Shown: positions 14,837-23,822, counted from the stretch's first letter. The stretch is DNA of 37,941 nt from an uncultured bacterium (GCA_946548895.1 CAMNQF010000035.1:1-37941), one strand, 5' to 3'. Numbers and translations: made by a program. The notes: a model not told the origin generated them from the sequence alone.

Positions 14837-15707
14837 ACAGCTGCAGCATATCCATGCCAACGGTCGGTGTCCCTGACTGCACGGCTTCAACACGCCGGAC
14901 AAGTTCATCAATCGCGCTTCCCTGCCCAAGCTGGCTGCGCCGCTCTTTTTCGCGCAAGCAGTCAATGTCATCACGCGCACACTGTATCTCCTCTGGGAGC
15001 CAAGGGCTCTCCCAGTAGTCAGCCAAAACCTCAGACGGCAAAACCGTATCAATGTTGGAGTCAAAAAGCTGCTGCAAATCACGGTTCCAAATGGACAGCC
15101 GGGAAATGCATGGCAGTGAAACCAGCGTATCAAGATTCCCGGGCAGCGCGGCCACAATACTGTCATGGGCGCTGATGGCTGTAGCCCGGGGGATCGTTCC
15201 GCGTTCCTCCATCTGGTAAAACCGAAGCAACGTGCTGATCAGGGATATCTCCGGCCTGGTGGCGATCACTGCCATCTCTACTGCATAACCCTCAGCCGTC
15301 AACCGTTCTGCCGTAGTTTTCGGTACCTCCACAGTGCGCCCGGTTCCTTCGATGATCAAATTCAAACGGCGCCGGGCAAGCGCCGCAATCAACTGTTCCG
15401 TCACAGCATTGGAAAAGGGGGAAATCATCCCAACAGAATCCGCGCCGAACTTTTGATAGAGCTGGCGGCGGTGGGGATGGTAGCGGCGATAATCATCCCC
15501 GTTAATAAACGCAACATCCCCGGCCATCTCAGAACTCAGCATAGCGGATAATTCCGTCTTCCCCGCACCGGGCTGTCCAGCCAAAAGGATCGCACGCGGG
15601 CTTGCCTGACGTTGATAGCGGCTCAGCGCCAGTTTGACTTCGTCCTGCACAACGGCCTCAACGTCACGAGCCTCAAATGCAACCAAGCTATTCGTGTCCT
15701 CAGACAT
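14835..15707 (-). CDS. Zeta-type toxin (P-loop kinase)
   Basis: 290 residues. The Walker A motif GQPGAGKT is at 44-51, followed by FINGDDYRRYHP (~67-78), which carries the aspartate/arginine pair typical of zeta toxins, and by IIEGTGR, which resembles the second nucleotide/substrate motif. Zeta toxins phosphorylate UDP-N-acetylglucosamine and block cell-wall synthesis; some members use other substrates. The start overlaps the end of the small upstream gene by 8 bp, the usual antitoxin-first arrangement. It probably stabilises the IME in its host. The pair is absent from element 2, so it is an insertion into the shared backbone after the relaxase. Confidence 0.88.
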   Translation of the reverse strand: MSEDTNSLVAFEARDVEAVVQDEVKLALSRYQRQASPRAILLAGQPGAGKTELSAMLSSEMAGDVAFINGDDYRRYHPHRRQLYQKFGADSVGMISPFSNAVTEQLIAALARRRLNLIIEGTGRTVEVPKTTAERLTAEGYAVEMAVIATRPEISLISTLLRFYQMEERGTIPRATAISAHDSIVAALPGNLDTLVSLPCISRLSIWNRDLQQLFDSNIDTVLPSEVLADYWESPWLPEEIQCARDDIDCLREKERRSQLGQGSAIDELVRRVEAVQSGTPTVGMDMLQL

Positions 15708-15960
15708 TTGCGCCAGCCTCTACCCCGGCCAAAAAGCGGTTGGCAAGATTGAACTGCCCGTCGATCTGTTCAAGGGCCGCTTCCGTCTTGGCTGTCAGGA
15801 TATCCTGCTTTGCCGCCCACACCAAAGAGTACATGACCGCAATCGGGTGCGTCTCCTCTACGATCTGCTGCCGCCGCTTATACTGAAAAAGATCGCCCAG
15901 CACTGCGGCCCCCTTTTCCAACAGAACCTCCTGTCGAAGCGAAAACTCATATTGGCTCAT
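15700..15960 (-). CDS. Probable antitoxin of the zeta toxin
   Basis: 86 residues from MSQYEF at 15960; an in-frame start 18 bp further upstream is weaker. It is predicted to be all-helical and acidic, with no DNA-binding motif that I can see. It is immediately upstream of the zeta gene with an 8-bp overlap, which is the main evidence. It resembles the short helical epsilon-type antitoxins in size and position; direct sequence similarity to the classic epsilon protein is not evident to me. Epsilon antitoxins block the ATP-binding cleft of zeta in a 2:2 complex. Confidence 0.7.
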   Translation of the reverse strand: MSQYEFSLRQEVLLEKGAAVLGDLFQYKRRQQIVEETHPIAVMYSLVWAAKQDILTAKTEAALEQIDGQFNLANRFLAGVEAGANV

Positions 15961-16088
15961 ACACAGCACCTCCCGCAAACAATCACAGTTTTAGTATATG
16001 CATTTTAACATGGGGCCGGGAAGAAAACAACTGTTAGTTCCCGTTTCATAGAAACAAAGTTTGTGGGAACCGGGTCCGAAAGAATCTT

Positions 16089-16102
16089 CCACGCTGTAAT
16101 CA
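16089..16102 (+). repeat. CCACGCTGTAATCA repeat, copy 3
   Basis: The 14-bp core is identical to those in 441-465 and 11985-12009; the flanks differ. It lies between the antitoxin start and the leader of the secreted hydrolase. Confidence 0.55.
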
Positions 16103-16198
16103 GCAAGGGGCGGTCAGACACACAAAAAGATGTCACCTGCTGTGCAAAGTGCTTCGTTCATGCCGTAGTTTTTCTCCACGTGGTTCCCCTGATTGTTC

Positions 16199-16248
16199 TT
16201 GACTTTCCAACGATCCTTCGGCATGGTTGTGTTTGCGAAAAGCACAAC
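16199..16248 (+). promoter_or_regulatory. Promoter and hairpin of secreted hydrolase, element 1
   Basis: TTGACT (16199-16204), a 17-bp spacer and CATGGT (16222-16227) match element 2 (35098-35126) closely. A GTTGTG/CACAAC inverted repeat (16226-16248) follows in both. The surrounding ~130 nt (16130-16265) are conserved between the elements without a shared ORF, so the region is regulatory. The -10 hexamer is a poor match to consensus. Confidence 0.45.
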
Positions 16249-16270
16249 AAAACCGAAAGGGGATCAGATC

Positions 16271-16969
16271 ATGAACAGAAAAAGGGAAGCGATCTTTATG
16301 GGGATCGGCATCCTCGCCGGCTTCGTCCTGAGCGGCCCCGCTGCCCAGGCGGCGGACTATCTCACCGCCCGGCCCAGCAGCCAGACCTTCTACATCAATG
16401 GTCAGCAAGTAGCCCTCACCGCCTACTCCATCAGCGGCAATAACTATGTCCGCCTCCGGGGCATCGGCAAAGCGGTGGACTTCGGTGTGACCTATGATGC
16501 CGCCGCAAACTCCGTCCACATCGGCAGCACCCAACCCTACCAGGAAGAAGTCCCTGACGTACCATCCGCTCCCACGGAAGAAAGTGTGTAGGCCGCCCTG
16601 GCGCAGCTCCGGGAAACCTATCCAACCGGGACAGTGTACCCCACACCCTACCGCTCCACCAGCGGCGGGCCCTACCACCGGGGCACCCACTGCTCCGGCT
16701 GGGCCACGCTGTGTTCAGACGCGGCGTTTGGAAACCTCCCGTGGCGGAGGGTCGACAACCCAAGCTGGGAGCAAATCCGCCCCGGCGACCTGATCCGCTA
16801 TGACAACAGCGGCAACGGCCACGTGGTAGTTGTAATCAGTAAAACGGACGAGTACATCAAGGTAACCGAGAGCGGTCTCAACAATCATGCCCGCTGGGGC
16901 GGGCAGTACTTCAAGTGGTGGCTGGAGGAACAACCTGGGTATGCCCTCTACACACGCTATCCGGAATAG
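16271..16969 (+). pseudogene. Secreted stalk-domain/NlpC-like hydrolase, amber-interrupted
   Basis: The reading frame starts at ATG 16271 (GAAAGGGG upstream) and is collinear with the intact 232-residue homologue at 35171-35869. Codon 107 is TAG at 16589-16591 where element 2 has CAG. After that stop the frame remains open and conserved to 16969, including the HCSGW cysteine and the GHVVVV histidine. The truncated product would keep only the signal peptide and the copper-amine-oxidase-N-like stalk domain. A single base change with the rest intact points to recent inactivation, or to amber readthrough, for which I see no other evidence. Confidence 0.8.
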
Positions 16970-16987
16970 GCGCTCTCAAACAAAAGC

Positions 16988-17019
16988 GGGCGGCGCTCCA
17001 CATCTGCGGAGCGCCGCCC
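16988..17019 (+). terminator. Hairpin terminator after the hydrolase gene
   Basis: GGGCGGCGCTCC and GGAGCGCCGCCC form a perfect 12-bp stem with an 8-nt loop. In element 2 the stem is GGGCGGCGCCCT with AGGGTGCCGCCC: paired changes on both arms keep the helix, which supports a selected RNA structure. Confidence 0.7.
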
Positions 17020-17045
17020 AAGTGTTTCGCCCGTGTTGGCCCCTG

Positions 17046-17143
17046 TGCGGCGGTTTGTGCCCATTCTGCGGGCTGGGTGGCATCCATGCCCCTCGCGCGT
17101 ATGAAACGCGGTGTCGGCCCCTTTGTGCGCCGCTGCGGCGAAT
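17046..17143. repeat. 100-bp repeat, copy B
   Basis: It has the same ordered blocks as copy A (GTTTGTGCCC, GGGTGGCATCC, GGTGTCGGCCCC). An extra GTGTTGGCCCCTGTG precedes it (from about 17033), so part of the unit is itself repeated in direct orientation. Confidence 0.7.
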
Positions 17144-17146
17144 TAT

Positions 17147-17177
17147 GAATTGCACCGGTGTATACAAAGAAAAGCCC
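17147..17177. repeat. GAATTGCACC repeat, copy 1
   Basis: GAATTGCACC, then TGTATACAAAGAAAAGCCC, matches 36050-36079 and, in part, 31917-31943. It follows copy B directly and precedes the leader of the DUF6809-like gene. Confidence 0.55.
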
Positions 17178-17284
17178 AGCAGCACGCCGCAAAAAATATG
17201 TGTCTGTTCTGATAACTCTCGTCGTTGGCCATGGCTATTCCCGCCGACCTGTGGTATGGTGTGTCGCTACAGGAGGCGAAAACA

Positions 17285-17581
17285 ATGCGAAATACTTTGG
17301 AAGATCTCTATTACGGCAACATCACACCCAACGCACAGGATATGGCGCCCAATTCGGAGCTAAAACGGGCGACAGACCGGGTGGCCCGGTTTGAAAGCCA
17401 ACTCACGGGACTTCTTGATGACGCCGGACAAGCGGTCTTGGAAAAACTCATAGAATCTCAGCACGAGATCGACGACATCACAGCCCTGGAAAACTTCATT
17501 CTGGGTTTTCGGCTGGGCGCCAAAATCGTGATGGAGTGCATGGACAACAACGATGGCGACATTAAAACGGGAGGTGAATAG
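17285..17581 (+). CDS. DUF6809-like small helical protein
   Basis: 98 residues from the ATG at 17285, with GGAGG 8-9 bp upstream. The N-terminal LEDLYYGNI and the C-terminal ENFILGFRLGAKI are the landmarks. The middle is a charged helix that may form a coiled coil. I associate it with the DUF6809 family; the function is unknown. It overlaps the RBS region of int1 and ends 3 bp before it, so it is co-transcribed with the integrase genes. The homologue in element 2 (36188-36484) stands in the same position and is very similar, as are the ~65 nt upstream of both. A role in integration or excision control is a guess from the linkage. Confidence 0.75.
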   Translation: MRNTLEDLYYGNITPNAQDMAPNSELKRATDRVARFESQLTGLLDDAGQAVLEKLIESQHEIDDITALENFILGFRLGAKIVMECMDNNDGDIKTGGE

Positions 17582-17584
17582 CAA

Positions 17585-18790
17585 ATGGCAAAGCGCAGGC
17601 CATCCGGCGACGGCATGGTACGCAAGCGGGACGATGGCCGCTGGGAGGGGCGGATCGTGATAGGCCACAAAGAAAACGGTGATTCCATCTTCCGCTACCT
17701 CTACGCCGACACCCAGAAAGAGCTGACCGCGAAGCTCCGTCAGAACATCGACATCTACCAGGGCATCGACCTGACAGAGCAAAGTAGAATGACCCTTGCG
17801 GAATGGCTGGAGAAGTGGCTGGGGCAGATGTCCGCTACCCTTCGATCCGGCACCCTGGAGCATTATCGGCGAGATATGGAAAACCATGTTGTGCCTTATC
17901 TGGGAAAGAAAATGCTCTCCCAAGTGACGGCGGCAGACTTGAGAAAACTTTACGATAGCCTGAAGGAGAGTGGTCGGGTGAAGCCCCGTTCCGGCCAGGA
18001 TCGTGGGCTGTCCAGCACCACCGTCCATAGCATCCACACCACGCTCCACCACGCACTCCGGGCGGCGGTGGAACAGGGGCTTATCCCCGCCAACCCTGCC
18101 GATGAGGTGGAACCGCCCAAGGTGATCCGCCAGCCCATGAACATCTTGAACGAAGAACAGTTGGATACTTTTATGGAAGCCATCAAAGCCGACCCCATCT
18201 GGCACGATTTCTTCTACACTGAACTGACCACCGGCCTCCGATTGGGCGAGATCTGCGGCCTCATGTGGACGGACTTCGACAACAAAGCGGGGACGCTCCA
18301 CATCTGCCGCACCCTCCACCGGGAAAAGGGTGGTAGACTGGTGGCCGGGGATACCAAGACTTATGCTGGGACACGGAAAATCGTCCTTCCGCCCAGCACA
18401 GCGGAATTGTTATGGGCAAGGAAGAAGAAGTCCTTCTCCCCCTGGATTTTTCACGATCCGCTTCGCCCGGAGGCCCCCGTGAACCCCAGTGCCGCCTACC
18501 ATCAGTTGAAGAAGCTGCTGGCCCAGGCCGGACTGCCCAGCATCCGCTTCCATGACTGCCGTCACACATTTTCTACCCATGCACTGGCCAGCGGCGTGGA
18601 TGCCAAGACCCTGTCCGGCATCCTGGGACACACCAAGGCGTCCTTCACGCTGGACACCTACACCCACACCACAGGCGATATGCAAAAACGGGCTGCCGAC
18701 ATCGTGGGCGGCTTCCTGACCGACTATCTCGGAGAGGAGATGAAACCTTGGCAAAGCGCAGAAAACGGGGCGAAGGAAGCGTCCACCTGA
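17585..18790 (+). CDS. int: Tyrosine site-specific integrase 1
   Basis: 401 residues, complete. The N-terminal AP2-like arm-binding domain (about 8-50, GRWEGR), the core-binding domain (70-170) and the catalytic domain follow in order. The catalytic set is complete: Arg219 (TGLRLGE), His323 and Arg326 (HDCRH), His349 (LGH) and Tyr359 (DTYTH). It should cut and join att sites through a phosphotyrosine link. The start has GGAGG about 9 bp upstream, within the end of the DUF6809-like gene. Its 3' end overlaps the second integrase by 43 bp. Since integrase 2 is broken, this is the only intact tyrosine integrase of element 1. Confidence 0.93.
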   Translation: MAKRRPSGDGMVRKRDDGRWEGRIVIGHKENGDSIFRYLYADTQKELTAKLRQNIDIYQGIDLTEQSRMTLAEWLEKWLGQMSATLRSGTLEHYRRDMENHVVPYLGKKMLSQVTAADLRKLYDSLKESGRVKPRSGQDRGLSSTTVHSIHTTLHHALRAAVEQGLIPANPADEVEPPKVIRQPMNILNEEQLDTFMEAIKADPIWHDFFYTELTTGLRLGEICGLMWTDFDNKAGTLHICRTLHREKGGRLVAGDTKTYAGTRKIVLPPSTAELLWARKKKSFSPWIFHDPLRPEAPVNPSAAYHQLKKLLAQAGLPSIRFHDCRHTFSTHALASGVDAKTLSGILGHTKASFTLDTYTHTTGDMQKRAADIVGGFLTDYLGEEMKPWQSAENGAKEAST

Positions 18791-19728
18791 GAAAGGATGG
18801 GCGCTGGGAAGGGCGAGCGGTCATCGGCTACGACGATAAGGGTCTCCCTGTTACGAAAAATGTCCTCGCCAAAACCAAGAGTGAGTGTGCGGCAAAGCTC
18901 AAGGTTCTGCAAGACAGCATCCAGACTCCCACCTCCGACCAGCCGAAACCCGGCATTCTCCTGGCTGATTGGCTGGATTTTTGGTATCAGAGCTACAAGA
19001 AACCCAACCTCCGCCCCAATACCCAAATGTCCTACGAACGACGTATTTACCAGCACATCATCCCCGCGCTGGGCAGCACCCAGCTGAACAAGCTCACCAC
19101 CAACGACATTCAGCAATTTTATACCATGCTCAAGCAAGGTGGCAGGCTTCTCCGGGCTGAACTCTACGGCGAGGGCCTCTCCGATCAAACTGTCCGGGGC
19201 ATCCACACCACCCTCCATGCCGCACTGGACAAGGCAGTTTCTGAAAAGCTCCTTTTCCGCAACCCTGCAGATGGCTGCCGCCTCCCTCCCGCCAAGGCCA
19301 GGGAAATGCAGGTGTTAACCCCGGAAGAAATCCAGCGCCTGCTGATCCAGGCCAAAGAGGATGGTTGCTTTGAACTCCTTCTGTTGGAACTCTCCACCGG
19401 CCTACGCCGGGGCGAAATTTGCGCCCTCCAATGGGGCGACCTGAACTTCCGCACCGGGGAACTCCGGGTGGAACGGCAGGTTCACCGCATCAAAGGAGAA
19501 CTGGTGGTCTCACCGCCCAAAACCAAAGCGGGCAACCGAAGCATCATCCTCCCTGCGCCTGTACTGAGTGCCCTTAAGTCGTACAAAGAGGACGTACGCT
19601 CCAAGTGGATATTCCCCTCTCCAGTCAACGAAAACTCGCCCAGAGATCCAGCCACTGTCCGAAAGCGGCTGCAGACAGTCCTACAACGAGCCAAGTGCAA
19701 AAAAGTCAGATTTCATGACCTCAGACAC
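18748..19728 (+). pseudogene. Tyrosine integrase 2, 5' part (interrupted)
   Basis: TTG start at 18748, with GAGGAG about 8 bp upstream and a 43-bp overlap with integrase 1. The AP2-like arm domain, the core-binding domain and the catalytic Arg220 are present. The frame is normal to His323-Asp-Leu-Arg326-His, then changes to unrelated sequence and stops at 19761. The missing end (TFSTI onward, with LGH-type IIGH and the tyrosine in NVYAH) is found at 25497-25967, on the far side of the Gabija/serine-recombinase insertion. The two parts together would give an integrase of roughly 480 residues. Confidence 0.9.
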
Positions 19729-19806
19729 CCAAATGTCAAGCCCAAGACACAAACTTTTTGAAATTCGGAATCATTAGTTTTGTCCGCTATATTACAAGAA
19801 TCTTTC

Positions 19807-21756
19807 CTAAACTACAATTTCTTCAACAAAAAACCCCAATTCCTTAAACTTCTCTTTTTGCTTTAGCGTATCCCCTTGTAGCTTAGAACGGTCTAACAAT
19901 ATCGTCAAATTCTTTCTGGCACGTGAGCATCCAACATAAAACAGTTTGTATGCACTGAGTATCCCTAGAACGCTACTTTCCTTTAAGCAGTCTTTGGCCT
20001 TTGTTACTCCTGGTTTACTCAGATATTCAGCATATTTGGCTTGACAAATATGCTGAAAATATGGGTTATCAGAAAATTGCTCCACAATGGAGTTTGCTTT
20101 TTTTAGAATCTCATGCTCATGTTGGCTGTAATCAGCACTTTTTAATTCGCTGATTTTCGTTTTGATTGTGTTCTGCAAGTCGGCCAATTCTCCAGAATAT
20201 GCATAGTAAAATTGATTGAAGGACTGGAGAGAAACAGGTACTCGGCACAGTAGATCAAAAAAACTATACATAAAAACATTGGGTGTTCGACTGCTGTTGT
20301 CTGCTACAAATACCACACTGTTATGGCTCTCACCTTTTACGCCGTGCTGCGTAGAAACCTTGGGATCATCAAGATAGTCCAATACTCGCATTAGTTCAAT
20401 AGCAGGGACTGCAAGTGCAGCTTCATTCTCTGTGTCGGCAAATAAGTTTTCCGCATAGGCTTTGTCCACCAGTGAGGTTTCCACTGAAGACAGCAGTAAA
20501 TCCGATATTGTTTTTGCTTCATTTTGAATAGCAGCAAAAACCAAGGTCAACTTTTGAAACAACTGCATTTTATCACTGTGTCTTTTGATGTCGCAGGTTT
20601 CCTGGCAGAACATGGATTTATTTAATTTTAAAGTTTGAATAATCGGCCCATACTGTCCTTTTTGAAAGTTCTCTGCCATCCTTACTACACAATACGATAA
20701 TCTGAGCAACGGGTCAGGATTCTCCTCATAAGGAGCAGTCAAAACATCTACAGCGGAATAACTTCGTCCAAAAGAATATTTATTCATCCTAGAAAAGGCC
20801 TGGAACAAATTCGGCGCGCCGATGGCGGAAAAGCGTTCTTTATTAAAAAGGTAAAGAACCAACGTGTCAGAATCTTCCTCCTGCAATTTATCTAATACAG
20901 TAGATACATCATTAGTAATGATCACCCGAGGTGGAAAATCCGGCTTTACCTGCTTCATAGCGTCCGAGTTATCCTGAACAAATTCTGGATCATGATAAAG
21001 CCGGTTTAAGATAGTAACAATTTCTGTCACGGAACGGTAATTAGTAGTCATTTTTACCGTGTTAAACAATGTAAACCGTTCCTCGAAACTCCCGTCATAA
21101 TTCATGTATATCTGCTGCATCCGATCGCCAAAGAGATAAAGTTGGCTGTTCGTACTTGCCACAGCGTCATAAAAAATGTTAAGGACATCAGCCATAGTAT
21201 CCTGATACTCGTCAATAAAAATACGTTGATAACGCAGCGAAATTCTCTTACGGATAATTGGGAAGCGATCAAAAATGCACTTTGAGAAACTTATTAAATC
21301 ATCGTGACCCAGTCCACCATAGTACAAAGAATTGAAGGCAGATTCATTGTAGAAAATTGCAGTGATATTCCGTTGGACCGCTTCATAATCCAGTTGCCCA
21401 TACTTTTCCTTGTATTTCTCGTTGCTATCCGCAATATGAGCATCACCTGTCGCATTTTCAATTCGCTGTTTGATGAATTCTCCATATCGCTCAAAATATA
21501 AGTTTAAAATGTCGGAGTGCGTGAAGTATCGCTGCATAAAATTATGGAGAAAAGAATGAATTGTTCCGACAAAAATATGTTCGGATTTTAAATCTCCTGT
21601 CAATTCATCAGCCGCCCGGTTCGTATATGTAATACACAGGATATTGTCTTTCGGATTTTCAAGCATGAATCCGCGCACCATGGATTTGATCTGGGTTGTT
21701 TTTCCACTGCCAGCAGGCGCGTTAATCAAGAAGCAATTTTTTACTGCATCAGCCAC
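19807..21756 (-). CDS. gajB: UvrD-like helicase, Gabija GajB-like
   Basis: 649 residues from GTG 21756, with AAGGAGG 7 bp upstream. The superfamily 1 motifs are complete: APAGSGKT (13-20), TYTNRAA (43-49), DEYQD (182-186), GDRMQQIY, TNYRS, HGVKGES and YVGCSRARKNL. The gene overlaps the OLD-nuclease gene by 16 bp. That pairing (OLD-family ATPase/TOPRIM nuclease plus UvrD-like helicase) is the definition of Gabija anti-phage systems, in which the helicase-like partner associates with GajA. The protein is longer than the roughly 500 residues I remember for the described GajB, with an extended region between motifs IV and V. It could be a diverged Gabija or another class 2 OLD pair. Confidence 0.8.
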   Translation of the reverse strand: MADAVKNCFLINAPAGSGKTTQIKSMVRGFMLENPKDNILCITYTNRAADELTGDLKSEHIFVGTIHSFLHNFMQRYFTHSDILNLYFERYGEFIKQRIENATGDAHIADSNEKYKEKYGQLDYEAVQRNITAIFYNESAFNSLYYGGLGHDDLISFSKCIFDRFPIIRKRISLRYQRIFIDEYQDTMADVLNIFYDAVASTNSQLYLFGDRMQQIYMNYDGSFEERFTLFNTVKMTTNYRSVTEIVTILNRLYHDPEFVQDNSDAMKQVKPDFPPRVIITNDVSTVLDKLQEEDSDTLVLYLFNKERFSAIGAPNLFQAFSRMNKYSFGRSYSAVDVLTAPYEENPDPLLRLSYCVVRMAENFQKGQYGPIIQTLKLNKSMFCQETCDIKRHSDKMQLFQKLTLVFAAIQNEAKTISDLLLSSVETSLVDKAYAENLFADTENEAALAVPAIELMRVLDYLDDPKVSTQHGVKGESHNSVVFVADNSSRTPNVFMYSFFDLLCRVPVSLQSFNQFYYAYSGELADLQNTIKTKISELKSADYSQHEHEILKKANSIVEQFSDNPYFQHICQAKYAEYLSKPGVTKAKDCLKESSVLGILSAYKLFYVGCSRARKNLTILLDRSKLQGDTLKQKEKFKELGFFVEEIVV

Positions 21757-23822
21757 AATAGCGCCTCCTTGATATAATTGGGGAGCATAACCTCCGCTAA
21801 ATCACTTAAAATGACCGAATACATAAAGTCAGTCTTTGACTCTGAGGTGTGAGAAACAATAGAGCGAATATTACACTCAGCACCTCGAGGAATAACGAAC
21901 CTAAGGCCATCGTCTTTTCGGCGCTTCTTCCATACATTTTGTGCTTGCTTCTCTAAAACGGTTACTTGATAGCGTTTTGCCAACATGGCTTCTTCAAGAG
22001 TACGTGCAAACCCATCGTTTTTATCTTGAAACGCAAGATAGATGGTGTTATTTTTGATAATGGGACCGAATTGTGCTTTACAAGCATACAGTGTTCGTAC
22101 TGTAGGAGAGGGAATTGAAAAAACAGAATCGGAAAATTGTTTAATGGTTGAATTTGTTGAATGAGAAGCCAAAACTTTACGATCAGTCAATGCAGCTTTG
22201 TGATAATCCAAATCAGTGATAATCACAGACTTTATACCAAGGAAGTCGATGATCGGACAATATTTATATCCGTATGCGCCGCCCACTTGAACAAAGGACA
22301 CATATTGGTTCCTTAACGCCTCAAATTCAGTCAACTGAAGAATATGCTTGATCAACATTCTTTCAGTATCGCCTTCATATAAAATAATCTTATCCGCAAA
22401 AATGATATCAGGGAAATTGATTGTATAAAACCAATCATAAAATTCCAAAAGATCCTTGTTCGCATCTGTCTGCAATGTGTCATAAAACTCATGCAGGTCA
22501 AACAGCCTGCACTGAAAAGGAGACAACTGACGTAATACCCTAAGCTGAGAGATTAAAGCTGTCCTTACCACTTCATGAGAATGCGTCGTCAACATTCCCT
22601 GCATCTGATTCTCTTCTTTATAATATTTAAACAAATACTGGGCAAAAACATTTTGCATTTGAGGATGCATATGAGACTCTGGTTCCTCAATCACAAAAAA
22701 ATTGACAATGAGCGGATCAATTGCTTTCTTGAACTTCACCAACTGAAGATGGATATAGATGAGGTTACTGTAGCCTAGCCCCTGTGAGGATTCACTCAAA
22801 TAGTAATCACCCGTCTGAACCTTTGCATGGGTGATATTTTTCAGCAAAGAACTGATAGCATCCTCCGAAACATCCATATCGATTGCAATGTTTCCCGCTT
22901 GCCCCCCATTGGTTTTGGATATCTCACCAATTGCTCTATTGAGTGATTCTACAGACGCTTCCCGAACTTTTTCTTGTATACGCAAGCCCTGAATTGGCTG
23001 GACAATTTTGTCCGGTAGTTCACGCATTAGAGTTTTCCATTGATCTTCCTGCTCGGCAATGTAAATCATATCCCGGCCCAAGAGCCCCGCTTTATCGGAA
23101 CTCTCATCCGCCAGATTCCGTCCAGCCACAATATGTTGATAATGAAACAGTCCTTTGAAAGCGGATACTTCCATTTTGACGGCATTTCTATAGTTATGAT
23201 CTGCAAACCATACTGTTTCTTCACAGGCACTTGCATAAAGATCTATAAGCATTTCTCTTATCACATAGGTCATCCGCTGATCTTCATCTGCGTTACCAGT
23301 CAATTCCCGAAATCTAGTATGGAGTTTCTCGTATGCAGCATCGACTGCTTTCCTAAAAGCCTGACGATTGATCTCATAGCGGTAGATAAAGTAAAAGCTA
23401 GTATTCTCGGGTGAAAATTCCATGATATAATCCGCAAAACAGCGAATATCATCTCGATCTTTATCATAATCCACTTGGACTTCTAGAGTAATCGGCGGGA
23501 TTAAAAGTGCATCTTCTGGTTTCGCTATAGACTCTATCTGATCGAAAATATCTTTCAAGTTTTCTTCCTGTTTCTTTCCGGATTGAAATGCACCAGCAAA
23601 TATAGGATAGACCCCCTTGCTCCATTTGTGGCACTCTTCAACAGGAATATCTTCTTTGCGAAATTTTCCCTTCTGGCTTCCAAAAACCGCATTGAAAAGC
23701 TCTACAAGTGATGTTTTCCCGCTATTATTTGCACCAGCAATGACTGTAACATTATCCTCCATATTGATTTTAGCGTCTATGATCTTCCTATAATTTGTTA
23801 TGTGAACCGCTTTGATTCGCAT
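21741..23822 (-). CDS. gajA: OLD-family ATP-dependent nuclease, GajA-like
   Basis: About 693 residues from ATG 23822, which has AGGTG at suitable spacing; GTG 23831 is also in frame. The N-terminal AAA15/ABC-type ATPase has Walker A GANNSGKT near residues 30-37, the signature SESSQGLGYSNL, Walker B VIEEPESHMHP and the H-loop THSHEV. The C-terminal TOPRIM part shows ILYEGDTERML and ITDLDYH. GajA is a sequence-specific DNA nicking endonuclease held in check by nucleotides and released during phage infection. The described GajA is about 580 residues; this one is longer after the TOPRIM core. The translationally coupled helicase gene follows. Confidence 0.82.
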   Translation of the reverse strand: MRIKAVHITNYRKIIDAKINMEDNVTVIAGANNSGKTSLVELFNAVFGSQKGKFRKEDIPVEECHKWSKGVYPIFAGAFQSGKKQEENLKDIFDQIESIAKPEDALLIPPITLEVQVDYDKDRDDIRCFADYIMEFSPENTSFYFIYRYEINRQAFRKAVDAAYEKLHTRFRELTGNADEDQRMTYVIREMLIDLYASACEETVWFADHNYRNAVKMEVSAFKGLFHYQHIVAGRNLADESSDKAGLLGRDMIYIAEQEDQWKTLMRELPDKIVQPIQGLRIQEKVREASVESLNRAIGEISKTNGGQAGNIAIDMDVSEDAISSLLKNITHAKVQTGDYYLSESSQGLGYSNLIYIHLQLVKFKKAIDPLIVNFFVIEEPESHMHPQMQNVFAQYLFKYYKEENQMQGMLTTHSHEVVRTALISQLRVLRQLSPFQCRLFDLHEFYDTLQTDANKDLLEFYDWFYTINFPDIIFADKIILYEGDTERMLIKHILQLTEFEALRNQYVSFVQVGGAYGYKYCPIIDFLGIKSVIITDLDYHKAALTDRKVLASHSTNSTIKQFSDSVFSIPSPTVRTLYACKAQFGPIIKNNTIYLAFQDKNDGFARTLEEAMLAKRYQVTVLEKQAQNVWKKRRKDDGLRFVIPRGAECNIRSIVSHTSESKTDFMYSVILSDLAEVMLPNYIKEALLWLMQ

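Noticed and set aside
16400-16763. Antisense genes opposite the hydrolase copies
   Set aside because: Frames open in both copies are explained by conserved GC-rich coding sequence on the plus strand.
17033-17145. CRISPR-like array from the repeated GTGTTGGCCCC units
   Set aside because: Only two partial units per site, no regular spacers and no cas genes anywhere in the window.
21741-23822. PARIS or plain Old-type system
   Set aside because: The ATPase and TOPRIM parts are in one protein and a UvrD-like helicase is coupled downstream, which fits Gabija/class 2 OLD better.
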